Source: Epiperipatus broadwayi (lineage: Eukaryota; Onychophora; Udeonychophora; Euonychophora; Peripatidae). From it: a stretch of DNA of 64,000 nt. Under the pieces are notes generated by a model. That model did not search any database and was not told the origin of the DNA. It was given only the letters and a program-made list of their open reading frames with translations. Location of the stretch: the NCBI GenBank assembly GCA_028023455.1, contig JAQFVV010006313.1, positions 2,118,992 to 2,182,991 of the forward strand, in the 5' to 3' direction. Shown here in pieces: positions 36,503 to 48,849 of the stretch; the stretch's first letter is position 1, and every line of letters starts with the position of its first letter. A program made the position numbers and the translations under genes.

Positions 36503-36505
36503 ATA
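36225..36505. repeat. degenerate AGT/GTG trinucleotide repeat ending in pure (AGT)n
   Basis: About 230 bases of interrupted GTA/GCA/GTG triplets grade into a pure run of roughly 17 AGT units (36453-36501). All three overlapping open frames, rich in Val, Ser or Tyr, come from the triplet structure. Confidence 0.85.
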
Positions 36506-36509
36506 ATTA

Positions 36510-38890
36510 TAACTAATAATTGTACTAAGAAGAGTTGATAACACAATTGGTGTTGAAAGTCATGAAATGACCATTATGGATGAGATAATTAGTTTAATAA
36601 GTTATTGTTACAAGAGATTGCTAGGTGTAAATTTTTTAGTTGTTATGATTTAAATTTTGAAGAATATATATATATTATAACAGTCGGGGAAGATTAGAGT
36701 CTTACCATATCTGCTGTACAAGGGTGCCACTAGACTATTGGAACATGGAAAATTTATATAGATTCAGATACTTACTGTTAAGATCCAATTTTATTTTACT
36801 GTAGACCCTTAGCCCTAGTCAAAGGGCTCACAGAGCAGCAGAGATAATGTCTACTTTATTTTTTAAAAAAGAAAGATAATAAAAAATAAGAATAAGCCAC
36901 TGCCAGATTAACAATACACAGAAACATTTATTTTGCACATATATAAAATTTAGAATTATTTTAGTATAATGTTTATAATTTGATTTACATTTTAACTTTT
37001 GATTTTATAAGTTTGCACAGATGAATTTATTAATATTTTAGTAAAGAGTCGAGTATGGATAGACTACATAGATTGCACTCAAAAAGAAAAATATTCTATA
37101 TCTTTATTTAACCCTAGGCCAAACGGTCACAATCAAACTAATGCCAATCTACCTGATATATTGATGTATTCAATGCAGCATGAATACAACAGCACAATAC
37201 CACACTGTCAGAAATATACATCTGAACAGCATGGTTATTTTAAAAAAATCCCTTGTCTAGTAGAGGAATGCTATGTCTGTCTGGCGAGAAGAACAATACA
37301 AAAAAAAACTCCATAAAAAGGGATTGCAGTTCTTTTTGCTGACTTACAATCCCATTCCTGGGAGCAGGGAATATTATCTGCTTCTGATGGTCAGTAAGAA
37401 ATGGGACTTATTTTTCCCAAGTGTGGCATATAATGTGATCCTGCACATAGCAGATCTTCATGCTACATTTACTAATTACACCAATGCATCCAAGCCATTG
37501 ATCCAATTTAACTGTGAAACAAATAACCTAAGATTTACCCTCCCTTAAACAAACATAACTTTACGAATCTATGCAGCCATTCATGCCTGACTTAAATTTA
37601 AAATGATTTAATAAAAAGTTTAGCTTAATGTAAAAAAAAACAAAAAACATAATAAACAATTAAAAAAACAGAAATATTAAATTAATGGAAATGATTTTAA
37701 AACTACATGTGATAAAAATAATTATTAAGGATTTAATTTGGTCACATAGGAATTTATATTTATATTTAAATATTGGAAATCTTTATACTTAATGTTCATA
37801 AATTATATATAGTTCTTACAGTTTAAAAGTCCATCCTTAAGAGCTGCTTGTAATTTGGATTCAGTTTTAATTCCCACGGCATCCTGAGGAGACCAGTATG
37901 CTGTTTGCCAGTCTATTGGTATTCATCTGGAGATCCTTTACTGTAGCTGGTATAGTTCTTTGCAGGCTTTTATTGCAGGACCCTAATGTCCTGGGGTATG
38001 CAATATAGAAAAACGATATTTCATTTCTTTTAGAAAAACTGAACGGATTGAAAGTGTGCCTCTTCAATCCCTTCTCCTTCAACTCTCTGGACATAAGACA
38101 TATAGCATACACCAACTGAAATACTCAAAACTATTTTTGTTTTTATATCAAACCTTCAGATTAATTGAACATGATGTCATAATGATGAAGATTCTTTCAC
38201 TGTGGTCTGTTTCCTGAGGGATTTTTTTATTGGCTATTCTGTTCTTATTGTTTTTCTCTCCTATTTGACCTTTAATTATAAATTTTGAGATGCCCAAGGG
38301 CTAGTTTACCAGACTAATTAAAAATAATCATTTCCATTTTTTAGCATTTTACACAATAGTAAGTAATTAAATTTTGTACATTATTAAAATATATATTTTT
38401 ATCTTTAAATCTTTAAGTTTTTGTTGAAAATTTCATTTTAAAATCCTTTTTTTAAAATAAAGTTTTCTTTTAATAATTTTCCATCTGTGCGATTTTATAC
38501 ATATACGAGTTTAGATGACTTTTATTTTTCAATTTTTGATTATAAAAAAAGAAGTTTTTATTTGCAACCTTTTATTTTTAATATCTAATTTTATTTAAAA
38601 TAATGTAACAGCATGTGTGCCCATTACAATATATATATATAATTAAAATTACACCAATTTCAAAAGTAAACCAGACTAGCCAAAACAAAAATCCTGTATA
38701 ACATAACTATTGATTTCACTGCTAAAAGCAGACTTCTCAAATGTAAATGACTAAAATGTTAGAAAATAACAAACATAGTCTTCTATTTTAAAAACAGCCC
38801 ATTAATTGCAAAATATATACAATCCATGTGCAAAATTTACTGTAAATCTTGATTTATTGTATGAACTATTTTAATATACAATAATATACT
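36510..38890. other. no confirmed gene; two coding-like patches
   Basis: 37273-37548 (+, 91 codons) and 37867-38115 (-, 82 codons) have more even base and residue composition than the surroundings. Neither contains a domain I recognise, and no splice or poly(A) context supports them. They may be fragments of old mobile-element ORFs or of host exons. Confidence 0.3.
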
Positions 38891-38894
38891 CCAA

Positions 38895-38929
38895 TGTTTT
38901 GACTATATTATTTTATAGTCTTTATCAAA
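38895..38929 (-). ncRNA. Penelope-type terminal hairpin (hammerhead-like), isolated
   Basis: On the minus strand: CTTTGATAAA, stem GACTATA, loop AAATAA, stem TATAGTC, then AAAAC. This is the arrangement at the Penelope 3' ends at 41.9 and 42.5 kb (TTGATAAA, GACTA/TAGTC, GAAAG) with a longer stem. Minus-strand sequence upstream (to about 39240) shows only a decayed frame. Probably the 3' end of an old Penelope-like copy. Confidence 0.45.
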
Positions 38930-38934
38930 GAACA

Positions 38935-39955
38935 ACTACAAAATACATAAAAAAAACAATAAATACAAATATTACATAATATATATAACAAAATACAAAT
39001 ACCTTTTACCTTAAACCTTTTCTAACAAACAATCTTAGTTTGTCATTACATTCATTTCTTAAATACCTTTCTTTAAAACATTCTCTATAATTATTTAATT
39101 AAAATAACCTATAAAGCTCCTTTTTCAATTAACATCCTATTCATTACAGGTTCCATTTCATTAATATAAATTTCTTCTTTTATATTTTTTTCATAATATG
39201 ATCTAATACATTCCAAAGGTTCTAATTGTGAATAATAGTTAATAAATATTCCTTAGTAAGGTTTTAGTCCTTTGCACTTGAGAAGTGTACTTTTAGCAGT
39301 GAAACCAATGGCTGTGTTGTTATAAAGTTCCTTTTCTCTGGCTAGACTGATTTACTTTTGAAAGTGGGATAATTTTGATTATTTTATTGACAAGTTTAGT
39401 TTTAGACCTTTAATGTTTATATATATATATATAATGTCCTTTTTATTGGTACATCCTATCATAAAACAAAAGGGAATAGAATTTTGAGATGTATAATTTT
39501 AAATTTTATTAAATCAAAAAGATAGATACTTATTAATCTAGGAGAAGTAATTGTTATTTTAATTATCATAAGGTTTTAACTTAGATTTAGTCAACTTAAA
39601 GTCATTTAAAGGATTTATATGCTGGGTAAAATAGTTGGTTACAAATGTACATAAAAGACAAAATAATAAACTATACATTTATTATAGTTACAAATAAGTA
39701 AACATTTGATAGCATTTAAAATTATAGTAAAGTTCAAATTTAATTTTGTAAACAAAGATGCATTATATAGATAGATAATTATTGTCTGTGCACATCTAAT
39801 ATTTTAAAAGCAATTATTATTTGTAGTTAAATCTTAAGTTATGTTTACAAATAAATGATTAATATTTATTTTATGAATTTGGTGATTAAAAAAATCATAA
39901 AAGTAATATTGAATCTAATTTGTATAAAAATAAAACCAAAATTATCTAAATCAAT
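38935..39955. other. no gene recognised
   Basis: May include the worn body of the Penelope-like copy whose end is at 38.9 kb. No frame is sustained. Confidence 0.3.
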
Positions 39956-39956
39956 A

Positions 39957-40221
39957 AATATTTACTGAGGTTATAACCTTGAGAATATGCGTGTAAAATG
40001 TGATAGTAGGAACCTCTACAGGTGTTTAACCACAAGCTTACACTATGGAAAAAAAGAGGGGAATCTTTCTTTATTTCAACCTACTTTCTACTTAAAATAG
40101 GTGAAGCTGAAGTGGTTAGATCTGCAAGCATGAAGCTATTCAATACTTCACTGATTATGTCCACATTTCTACTATTGCATTTTACATGCATATTCTCAAG
40201 GTTATAGCCTCAGTAAATATT
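39957..40221. mobile_element. MITE with about 52-bp terminal inverted repeats
   Basis: The left end TTTACTGAGGTTATAACCTT, continuing through GAGAATATGCGTGTAAAATG, and the right end are near-perfect inverses (about 39957-40012 and 40166-40221). The 265-bp unit lies between TA dinucleotides (ATA|TTTACTG and CAGTAAA|TAT), as expected for a Tc1/mariner-type MITE. The 61-codon frame at 40022-40207 fills the interior and has no known domain. Confidence 0.65.
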
Positions 40222-41805
40222 ACTTACGTAATCAGTTTAATAAATGTATAATTACTAAATCAAGAAAGTAAATTGTATTTTATTCAGTTTCTAAAAGGTA
40301 TTATTTTTATTGAGAAATATTTTAAAACAGAAAACATTTGTTTAAATATAGATCAAATACTAACGACTCATTGAATATAGAATCAAAGAAGTGGGAAAAA
40401 TTAACCAATAAACATCCTGCAGACAATCGTTTCAAAAATTGATGGAATATTAAATTGGAGAAAAAAAATCACAGATCAAGGAACAAGTAACTTGTTTGTT
40501 TTTTTTTTATCCTAAAAAGTTTATTTAAAATTTGTTAAATATTATTATTATTTTTAAAAGAAGTAATGAACTTTTTCTGCATAATAATTTAAATGATATA
40601 GATTATAAAGTTTCTTTAAATGCAAGAGTAAATTAAATTGATCTCTATGGGCAACTTAACAATAATGGTTTTTGGAAAATTTTTTGAACTCATTATATGG
40701 AGAAAATAATATAAAATAAAGAGGAAAAATTGTATGTATATTCCAAATTGTGACCAAGGAAGAAACTCACTAAAGGAAAACCTTGAGAGTATTGTATTTA
40801 CACTGGATTTAATTGCTAAACTAGTCATATGAGTAAAATAATTGGGTAAGATCAAGTTATCAGCCAGGGATAAATAAAAGGCAAATTATTTCTGACAGAG
40901 ATAAATATGCATTTTTAAAATTATCTAGAACTAAAGTAGTTATAGATAATAAAAGAACTAGGTGTGAATGGAAAAGGATACATCATCGTATTCAAAGATA
41001 AATCTTAAAGCATATTTGAATAAAATTTTAAGTGAAGAAATGATTAAAATTGAGCATTACTAATTTTAATATTACTTTTTTGTAAAGTTAAAAAAAAATT
41101 ATGCTGAGTGTTATATAGGCTAAATGATGTTTATATTTATATGTGTACCGAATAACAACGATTTGTTAGCATGAATGAAAACATTATCTATCATCTGAAA
41201 AAAAAAAAAAAGATAAATGTAATAGAGTAAAACCATAGCAGAAAATATTTAATAAAGAAAAAATATACATGGAGAATAAATTGTTGAATAACAGATGAAA
41301 TAAACTTTAGGGCATTATGAAATATAAACATATGTGGAAGATAATATTATTTTACTGTTAAAATGAAAAAAAAATTTTTGTTAATAATAATATTAACTAA
41401 AATAAATAACGAATCATTTGAATGCTGAATCATTTATTACTGTTCAATGAGTATTTAAATCAAACATATAAGATAAATTACAAATAATCTTTAATTACTA
41501 AATGAAAATAAATAAAAAAAACGGCTACATTGTCAATAATCTGATTTTCTGTAAATGTTGATAATTGTTATAGTCTTGGATGAGAACAAATGGAGCAAAA
41601 ATTATTGTAATATTAACATGCAACTAGTGGAGTGTTTGAAACGAATGTGTTTGAAATGAAAGTGATAATAATAGTGATGTGCAACCAGTCTGAATCCCGT
41701 GAAACGATTGCAATCCCAGTAAAAGTAAAAGTTTTTTTTTTTGTTTGTTTATTTAGGAACATATATTTAAAAAGGAAAAAAGGCTTGTAACATCATATTT
41801 GTATA
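40222..41805. other. no gene recognised
   Basis: Runs of A and T and short ORFs only. The frame at 40616-40855 (-) has no domain. Confidence 0.45.
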
Positions 41806-41869
41806 TATATAATATACAAATCAATATATATATCAAAATACAGTACAATTTATATAAATTATATTCTTT

Positions 41870-41912
41870 TAGAAGTACTTTCGACTATACACTTTGTAGT
41901 CTTTATCAACTA
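41870..41912 (-). ncRNA. Penelope terminal hammerhead-like hairpin, left palindrome arm
   Basis: The inverse of 42536-42578: TAG / TTGATAAA / GACTA-loop-TAGTC / GAAA / G-TA-C / TT / CTA. Sequence is identical to the right-arm copy. Confidence 0.5.
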
Positions 41913-41976
41913 TATAACGTTGAATAATCAAAACGAGACAACCCTTAACAATACCCATAGTTCAATTCAGATTTTC

Positions 41977-42225
41977 CTACACATCTGTTATCTTAACATT
42001 TGATGACTGGCGATTCATTAATATTTGACGATTTCTTGAAATCAACATAGCCTCTTTTATTTTACGTTTATTATGACAACGTTCAATTTGAATAATTTTC
42101 ATATTTTTATAATCAAATTTAAATCCATATTGACAAGATTTATTATGATCAAATATAACAGATGATGAAGGTTTATTTACATCTGTTCCATACTGATTCT
42201 CTTTTTGAATTCTATTATATAAAAG
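41977..42225 (-). pseudogene. Penelope GIY-YIG endonuclease C-terminus, left arm
   Basis: The minus-strand frame covers the C-terminal part of the endonuclease region (SSSVIFDHNKSCQYGFKFDY, then KMKIIQIERCHNKRKIKEAM-like residues, then NRQSSNVKI). It is homologous to residues about 80-155 of the frame at 44522-45037. The GIY and YIG motifs themselves are cut off by the palindrome centre, so it is a non-functional fragment. The first residues of the open frame read across into the opposite arm. Confidence 0.8.
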
Positions 42226-42233
42226 AACATATG

Positions 42234-42491
42234 CTTTTATATAATAGAATTCAAAAAGAGAATCAATATGGAACAGATGTAAATAAACCTTCATCATCTG
42301 TTATATTTGATCATAATAAATCTTGTCAATATGGATTTAAATTTGATTATAAAAATATGAAAATTATTCAAATTGAACGTTGTCATAATAAACGTAAAAT
42401 AAAAGAGGCTATGTTGATTTCAAGAAATCGTCAAATGTTAATGAATCGCCAGTCATCAAATGTTAAGATAACAGAATTGTGGGATTGTTAA
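42234..42491 (+). pseudogene. Penelope GIY-YIG endonuclease C-terminus, right arm
   Basis: Mirror copy of 41977-42225. It begins LLYNRIQKENQYG and includes the conserved HNKRKIKEAM segment, where the family's catalytic-site Glu is expected, and NRQSSNVKI. The catalytic N-terminal half of the domain is missing. Confidence 0.8.
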
Positions 42492-42535
42492 GGGTATTGT
42501 TAAGGGTTGTCTCGTTTTGATTATTCAATGTTATA

Positions 42536-42578
42536 TAGTTGATAAAGACTACAAAGTGTATAGTCGAAAGTACTTCTA
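42536..42578 (+). ncRNA. Penelope terminal hammerhead-like hairpin, right palindrome arm
   Basis: TAG (stem I), TTGATAA (core-like, C3 replaced by T and G8 by A), A, stem GACTA/TAGTC with a 9-base loop, GAAA, two-pair stem III (A-U, G-C) with UA loop, CUU triplet, CTA (stem I). It follows the Penelope coding remnant. Core substitutions make cleavage unlikely in this copy. Confidence 0.5.
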
Positions 42579-42753
42579 AAAGAATATAATTTATATAAAT
42601 TGTACTGTATTTTGATATATATATATTGATTTGTATATTACATATACTGTGAAATGAATACAGATATCAAACTTTATTTATTATATATATATAATTATAA
42701 TTGAAATAATATTTTTAACGGCTTACAAACAATTACAAACAATCTTTAAATCC

Positions 42754-42794
42754 GCAGAAGTACTTTCGGTTACTTGCTAACCTGCCTCAACTGC
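42754..42794 (-). ncRNA. Penelope terminal hammerhead-like hairpin, inverted 5' copy
   Basis: Minus strand: GCAG / TTGAGGC / A / GGTTA-GCAAG-TAACC / GAAA / G-TA-C / TT / CTGC. G8 is retained here, unlike the 3' copy at 45079-45119. Stem I GCAG/CTGC and stem II GGTTA/TAACC are both perfect. Confidence 0.5.
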
Positions 42795-43148
42795 CATTAA
42801 ATTCAAAAACTAAAAGTGGAAGCAAATGTCATCAATTCAAATCCCATGAATCTTGTATTTTAATGTTAGAAGCTTGTCGATTTATTAAATGCGTTTTATT
42901 TCTGTTTATAAAAATTGCCTCTTTATTTTTTCTTTTACTATGGTTTCTCTCTTCATGAAGAATTTTCACATTTTCAAAATTAAATTTAAATTTATATTTA
43001 CATGTTTTTAATCGGAAGAAGATATTAAATCACCATTATTTTTATTTTTTACACGCTTATATAACAATTCATGTTCCTTCAATTTTTTCTCAATGCTGCA
43101 CCTAGATTCACTTATATATGATAGCATACAATCACAAAAAATTGATAT

Positions 43149-43886
43149 ATGACATTACTTTTTTGTTTGACAGGAGCTAAATATGTCAGTGGTATTTGGA
43201 ATGATTATAATTTGGAACTAATTGCAACTGTTCAAAATACATTTGAAGTGATTCCTGGTAATGATAATTTTGCGGATGATATTATTAAGAAAATTAATTG
43301 CAATAAATTTGATACAATATCTTATGATAAATCATGGCAATTGGCTATTTCAGAATTTAAACAGAAATTGAAGATTGATAATATGATTTGTTTGAAAGAG
43401 GATAAAGGTTTGCGTATGTGCTTGTTGATGAAATATCAATATATTAATAAAATTAAAATGCAAATGGACAAACTTGGTTTCTTTTTGATTGAGTATTATA
43501 ATATGGATGGTCAAAAAATAAAGTTTATTAACAATATTTTAAAAAGTGCTAAAAATAAAGTTTTAAATAATAATGTATACTATATGATATATCCTTCTTG
43601 TGCTATATGTCCTTGTATTTTTGCAAATATAAAATTTCATAAAGAAGGTAATTCTTTGCGAGTTATGATAGATTTAAGTGGTTCCTTCATATATCAGACT
43701 TCTAAATATATTGGTAAACTTTTACAAGACTTTTTAGGATTTGGGGAAAATACTATTGCTTCATCGTTTGACTTTGTAAACAGTATTAAAAATTTAATTA
43801 TTGATGAAAATGATATTATTGCTTCATTGGATGTTACAGAAATGTATGGATCTATTGATAGAATGAATTCCATAAAAAATAATTGA
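43149..43886 (+). pseudogene. Penelope reverse transcriptase, N-terminal part
   Basis: A 245-codon frame whose first about 9 codons lie in the inverted terminal copy, so the true start is uncertain. CLKEDKG (81-87) corresponds to the conserved K.DKG of Penelope RTs. FHKEGNSLRVMIDLSGSF (163-180) matches the KiHK...RPIvs..gs region. SKYIGKLL (185-192) fits the following helix. ASLDVTEMYGSI (225-236) is motif A, with catalytic Asp228. The frame ends 10 codons after motif A, where a frameshift leads to the next frame at 43921. It would supply the fingers and part of the palm, but is interrupted in this copy. Confidence 0.8.
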
Positions 43887-43920
43887 ACATGCATTAAAAA
43901 GTAAAAAAATATATAAAAAT

Positions 43921-44496
43921 ATGATAAAATTTATCATTGATTCTTTAAAATTTTTTAATGATAACATTGTTGCATCTTTTGAAGGTCAATATTATAAAAT
44001 GACCAAAGGTTGGCCTGTAGTTGCACAAGTTTGCAGTTTCGTTTTATCTACATGTGAGAGTAGTATTTTAAATATGTGTATTTTTGGAGATTTTAAAATT
44101 TACAAAATATATGTGGATGATGTTTTTGTCTGTGGAAACACTAATAGTATAAATTTTCTTATAGAGGAATTAAATAAGTTGAATGGCTTGAAATGGACTA
44201 TTGAAAAAGAACAGGTCAATAAGATTAACTATTTAGATTTAATGATCACAAGAGATAACAGTATATTAAATTATAAACTAATAATTAAGCCACTGCAAAA
44301 AAGAGGATATATAAATTGTAAATCAAAAGTACCAATGATGCATAAGATGACAAGTTTTAAATCTTTTTTGTTTCGGAATGAAAAATTATGTTGTTACCAA
44401 AGTGATAAATTGAAAAATATTGAGATATTTGCCAAGGAATTGCTTGATGTTGGTTATAAAATGGAACAAATAAACAATACTTTATGTCAATTTTAA
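43921..44496 (+). pseudogene. Penelope reverse transcriptase, palm and thumb
   Basis: A 191-codon frame continuing the RT. YYKMTKGWPVVAQ (about 24-36) is the motif B region; Penelope RTs usually have a G.xMGsp-like sequence here, so it is somewhat altered. IYVDDVFV (63-70) is motif C with the catalytic Asp pair (66, 67). NYLDL (about 99-103) fits the following primer-grip region. The thumb follows (SFLFRNEKLCCY). The frame ends in a stop at 44494-44496, and a shift is needed to reach the endonuclease frame 25 bases later. Confidence 0.85.
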
Positions 44497-44521
44497 AAAA
44501 AATTATTATAATTTAAAAGAA

Positions 44522-45037
44522 ATGAAGATTAATAATAAAAAATGGATATCTATTCCATTTATTTCAAATCCACAAGTAAAAATTTTTAAGGATTTATATA
44601 AGAATGTATTTAATGTTTCATTCTACGTTAAGAATTCTAAGGATGTCATACCTGTCAAGCAAAAAAGTAATGTCATATATCAATTTTTTTGTGATTGTAT
44701 GCTATTATATATAGGTGAATCTAGGTGCAGCATTGAGAAAAGATTGAAGAAACATGAATTGTTATATAAGCGTGTAAGAAATAAAAATAATAGTGATTTA
44801 ATATCTTCTTCAGTTTTCTTTGATCACGAAAAAACATGTAAATATAAATTTAAATTTAATTTTGAAAATGTGAAAATTCTTCATGAAGAGAGAAACCATA
44901 GTAAAAGAAAAATTAAAGAGGCAATTTTTATAAACAGAAATAAAACGCATTTAATAAATCGACAAGCTTCTAACATTAAAATACGAGATTCGTCACTTAT
45001 ACCTAGAATAATAAAATACGAGATTCGTGGAATTTGA
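44522..45037 (+). pseudogene. Penelope GIY-YIG endonuclease domain
   Basis: 171 codons. VIY (51-53) and YIG (63-65) are the two halves of the signature (GIY replaced by VIY). C57 and C59 between them fit the Cys pair typical of Penelope endonucleases. R74 in EKRLKKH is the expected catalytic Arg, and H102/C106 complete a CCHC-like site. E133 in KRKIKEAI is the expected catalytic Glu. In an intact element this domain nicks the target DNA for primed reverse transcription. It is out of frame with the RT part, so this copy could not make a full protein. Part of this frame lies in the 3' repeat also found inverted at 42.7-43.2 kb. Confidence 0.85.
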
Positions 45038-45078
45038 ATTGATGACGTTTGCTTCCGCTTTAGTTTTTGAATTTAATG

Positions 45079-45119
45079 GCAGTTGAGACAGGTTAGAAAG
45101 TAACCGAAAGTACTTCTGC
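45079..45119 (+). ncRNA. Penelope terminal hammerhead-like hairpin, 3' copy
   Basis: GCAG (45079-45082) / TTGAGAC / A / GGTTA-GAAAG-TAACC / GAAA / G-TA-C / TT / CTGC (45116-45119). Compared with the palindrome family at 42.5 kb, stem II changes from GACTA/TAGTC to GGTTA/TAACC and stem I from TAG/CTA to GCAG/CTGC, with pairing kept in both. Confidence 0.55.
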
Positions 45120-45180
45120 GGATTTAAAGATTGTTTGTAATTGTTTGTAAACCGTTAAAAATATTTTTTCATTTATAATT

Positions 45181-47437
<2,257 letters not shown>

Positions 47438-47444
47438 TGCTATT

Positions 47445-47660
47445 GGCAAATTAATTTTTGTCTAGGGAAATTTAAGATAACTAAAGGGCAACTGTATACA
47501 TGGTGAAATGACTACTTCCAAATTATTTTTAACTGACAAGTTGATACTATTTATAAGCAATGATGAAATTGAACATGAATAAAAACAAGTTTTCATATAC
47601 ATTCAATTATATTTCCTGATTTATCCTCACCTAAGTTATTAAATTGACAAATAAATAATC
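47445..47660 (+). repeat. dispersed repeat, copy 1
   Basis: Begins GGCAAATTAATTTTTGTCTA and ends AAATAAATAATC. It aligns over its full length, with scattered changes, to 51463-51691 in the same orientation. There is no coding potential. The copy is preceded by the AT microsatellite. It could be the 3' part of an unrecognised retroelement or MITE. Confidence 0.7.
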
Positions 47661-47665
47661 AGCTT

Positions 47666-48745
47666 GGTTCAGATAAAAAATGAAAAACAGCAAAATTATT
47701 AACAACAACAATAATTTTAATTAAATAATAGAATATATATGATAATAATAAAATATATTTTCCTGTTTACAATTAAGAAAATTATATAGTGATCAGGTAC
47801 AATAGGAAAAAAATCTTTGTGACATACAATCTCTTTAAGGAAAACTATATAAAGTTACGTTGATTTACTTTAATGTCTTTGTGAGCGCATACATATATTT
47901 TGTATCTATAAATGAGGGCACATGGCTATTAATCATTAAATTTTAATGCTTGCTGGCAATATAATATTTAAGCTTCTTTTGGTTCATTTCTTGGGGTTTT
48001 TTCTAGGAGAATTTCTATTGCAATTTTCTTCTGAGCATTTAAAATAGATTCTGAGATTAATTTATAGAAGTACATTAAGGGATAATTACTTTCAATGACT
48101 AGTTTTCCTTTTTTGGCAAGTAAATGTCAAATATTTTTTTTAGCATTCAATGGTGATGAATAGATTAGCAGAATCAACGTTAAACTTTAAAACATTTCTT
48201 TGTTTATAGCTGTATATTCAGCTATAATACGGGAACAATCAGGTAAAGTATTATGGAGGTTTTCCTGTTCCATAAAATGCATGATATTATCTTAAAAGTC
48301 CTTATAATGTTTTTTTTTTTTACTTTTATACAGTAAAAAACACAATGACAAAGTGTGTTACAATTCTTCCCGTGTTTTTTTTGGAAAGCAGACAATATTA
48401 GAAAACTTCTGTTGTCCCTCATATCAATGTTTTTATGTTTATTCCCCCCCTAGTCATTTAGGACTGGTTTTTATAGAAATATTTTTTTTTTAAATTTAAA
48501 ATCATAATATTACTTTTAAAATAATAAAATAGTAACATATTTTATCTTAACACTTATGTATAACATTTTGAAAGCACGTATAAATTTATTCTATATACAC
48601 GATCTTTAGTATATTTTTTTATTCAGAATAATGAAAATAATAAATAATAATAATATAGGGTGAAAACCAACTCACTAGTAAAGAAAATATTTATTTTATA
48701 AAGTTGATTTTTTTTAATTGCGTTGAAATCACTATTAATTATTTT
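47666..48745. other. no gene recognised
   Basis: Short ORFs only (66 codons minus at 48222-48422). T runs near 48310 and 48484. Confidence 0.4.
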
Positions 48746-48763
48746 GAAAACAACATTATGGAC

Positions 48764-48831
48764 GTCAAGCAGTTGTTCCTGGTTAGCGGGTTCGCTTCCT
48801 GGCCGATGCTATGACACATGAGAAAAAAAAA
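48764..48831 (+). mobile_element. 5'-truncated tRNA-derived SINE with target duplication
   Basis: A 59-bp body (GTCAAGCAG ... TTAGCGGGTTCGCTTCCTGG ... GACACATGAG) plus an A9 tail is flanked by the 13-bp direct repeat CAACATTATGGAC (48751-48763 and 48832-48844; up to 17 bp if the adjoining A's are counted). GGGTTCGCTTCC is the B box/T arm. The AAGCAG start and the CATGAG end match the tRNA-Gly-like SINE at 14878-14957, so this is a recent truncated copy of the same family. Confidence 0.85.
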
Positions 48832-48849
48832 CAACATTATGGACAAATT

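Larger units (their letters stand above)
41810..42640. mobile_element. palindromic pair of Penelope-like 3' ends
   Basis: Arms 41810-42225 and 42234-42640 are almost exact inverses around an 8-base centre AACATATG (42226-42233). Each arm is the 3' part of a Penelope-like element: the last 82-85 codons of the GIY-YIG region followed by a 3' untranslated part with the terminal hairpin. Over about 80 encoded residues the arms differ at one position (Ile/Met) before their extreme ends diverge by an indel. Such head-to-head truncated pairs are a known insertion form of Penelope-like elements. The high identity implies youth, or conversion between arms. Confidence 0.85.
42693..45180 (+). mobile_element. 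Penelope-like retroelement with inverted terminal copies
   Basis: The element reads 5' to 3' on the plus strand and ends near 45180. Its last 530 bp (44651-45180: end of the GIY-YIG frame plus 3' untranslated part) is repeated in inverse orientation at its 5' side (42693-43174). Thus it is bounded by long inverted repeats, one of the terminal forms known for Penelope-like elements. Coding content is RT (two frames) plus GIY-YIG endonuclease (third frame), separated by two frameshifts. The flanks contain similar TTATTTATT-like words, but a target duplication is not certain. It lies 52 bp from the palindromic pair of a related family, perhaps nested or clustered insertion. Confidence 0.85.

Noticed and set aside
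36193-36544. Val-, Ser- and Tyr-rich open frames on both strands
   Set aside because: All arise from the degenerate AGT/GTG triplet repeat.
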